Of a stretch of DNA of 6,065 nucleotides, positions 6,014 through 6,065 are shown piece by piece (the first letter of the stretch is position 1; each line of letters begins with the position of its first letter). Position numbers and translations under genes: made by a program. The notes under the pieces are model-generated. The model saw nothing but the letters and a program-made list of their open reading frames with translations. It was not told the DNA's origin and searched no databases. This stretch comes from Alectryocaccomicrobium faecavium. Lineage in GTDB: Bacteria; Bacillota; Clostridia; Christensenellales; Aristaeellaceae. The stretch is from the NCBI GenBank assembly GCA_018713425.1, contig DVOT01000187.1, positions 1-6,065 of the forward strand. Reading direction: 5' to 3'.

Positions 6014-6065
6014 CTGGGTGTGGCGCAGTTTGGTAGCGTGCTTGAATGGGGTTCAAGAGGCCGGA
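6014..6065 (+). tRNA. tRNA-Pro (anticodon GGG), 3' part cut by window end
   Basis: The first 52 nt of a tRNA are present. The acceptor 5' strand is CTGGGTG (6014-6020), followed by TG at positions 8-9. The D stem GCGC/GCGT (6023-6026 and 6036-6039) encloses AGTTTGGTA with the conserved GG. The anticodon stem CTTGA/TCAAG (6041-6045 and 6053-6057) encloses the loop ATGGGGT with U33, anticodon GGG at 6048-6050 and G37. Then come the variable loop AGGCC and the start of the T stem. The anticodon GGG reads proline codons CCC and CCU. C at position 1 and G at 37 are typical of bacterial proline tRNAs. The T arm, acceptor 3' strand and any encoded CCA lie beyond the window. Confidence 0.94.

Noticed and set aside
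1..6065. CRISPR array, insertion sequence, phage genes, or toxin-antitoxin pair
   Set aside because: No spaced direct repeats, no transposase or integrase motifs, and no small paired genes with a toxin-antitoxin layout were found on either strand.

Overview
The window reads as ordinary chromosomal DNA from a high-G+C, Firmicutes/Clostridia-like bacterium. Most start codons have a strong AGGAGG-type ribosome binding site at 7-8 nt, and the promoters match the housekeeping sigma consensus. The gene families (URO-D-type methyltransferase, NimA-like flavoprotein, AraC-GyrI regulator) are common in gut or anaerobic Clostridia. The taxonomic guess is an inference from style and gene content, not from a marker gene.

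Layout. On the plus strand (1-1178) lie the end of a GNAT acetyltransferase, a small multi-pass membrane protein and a NimA/pyridoxamine-phosphate-oxidase-like flavoprotein. They are packed with 4-nt and 17-nt overlaps and are very likely one transcript. A short gap with an extended -10 promoter leads into a plus-strand AraC-family regulator with a GyrI-like ligand-binding domain (1268-2116). A convergent intergenic region (2117-2199) holds a long hairpin with a T-tract for the plus strand and a smaller hairpin with a T-tract for the minus strand.

On the minus strand (5864 down to 2200) is a two-gene operon. It consists of a URO-D/MtaA-type putative corrinoid methyltransferase and, 13 nt downstream, a short UvrA-type tandem ABC ATPase that lacks the UvrB-interaction domain (UvrA2/DrrC class). 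Its promoter (TTGATT-N17-TATAAT with an extended TG) is clear and shows that the methyltransferase starts at a TTG or at an ATG 11 codons later, not at the far-upstream ATG. Divergent from it, at the right edge, is a tRNA-Pro(GGG) with a near-ideal TTGACA-N17-TATACT promoter preceded by an AT-rich UP-like element; the tRNA is cut by the window end.

How the genes may work together. Four of the six protein genes (GNAT, NimA-like, AraC-GyrI, UvrA2/DrrC-like) belong to families that recur in responses to small toxic molecules, so the stretch may be a loose xenobiotic-response neighbourhood. That is an inference from family membership; the substrates cannot be read from the sequence. I found no mobile element, CRISPR array, phage gene or convincing unknown system.
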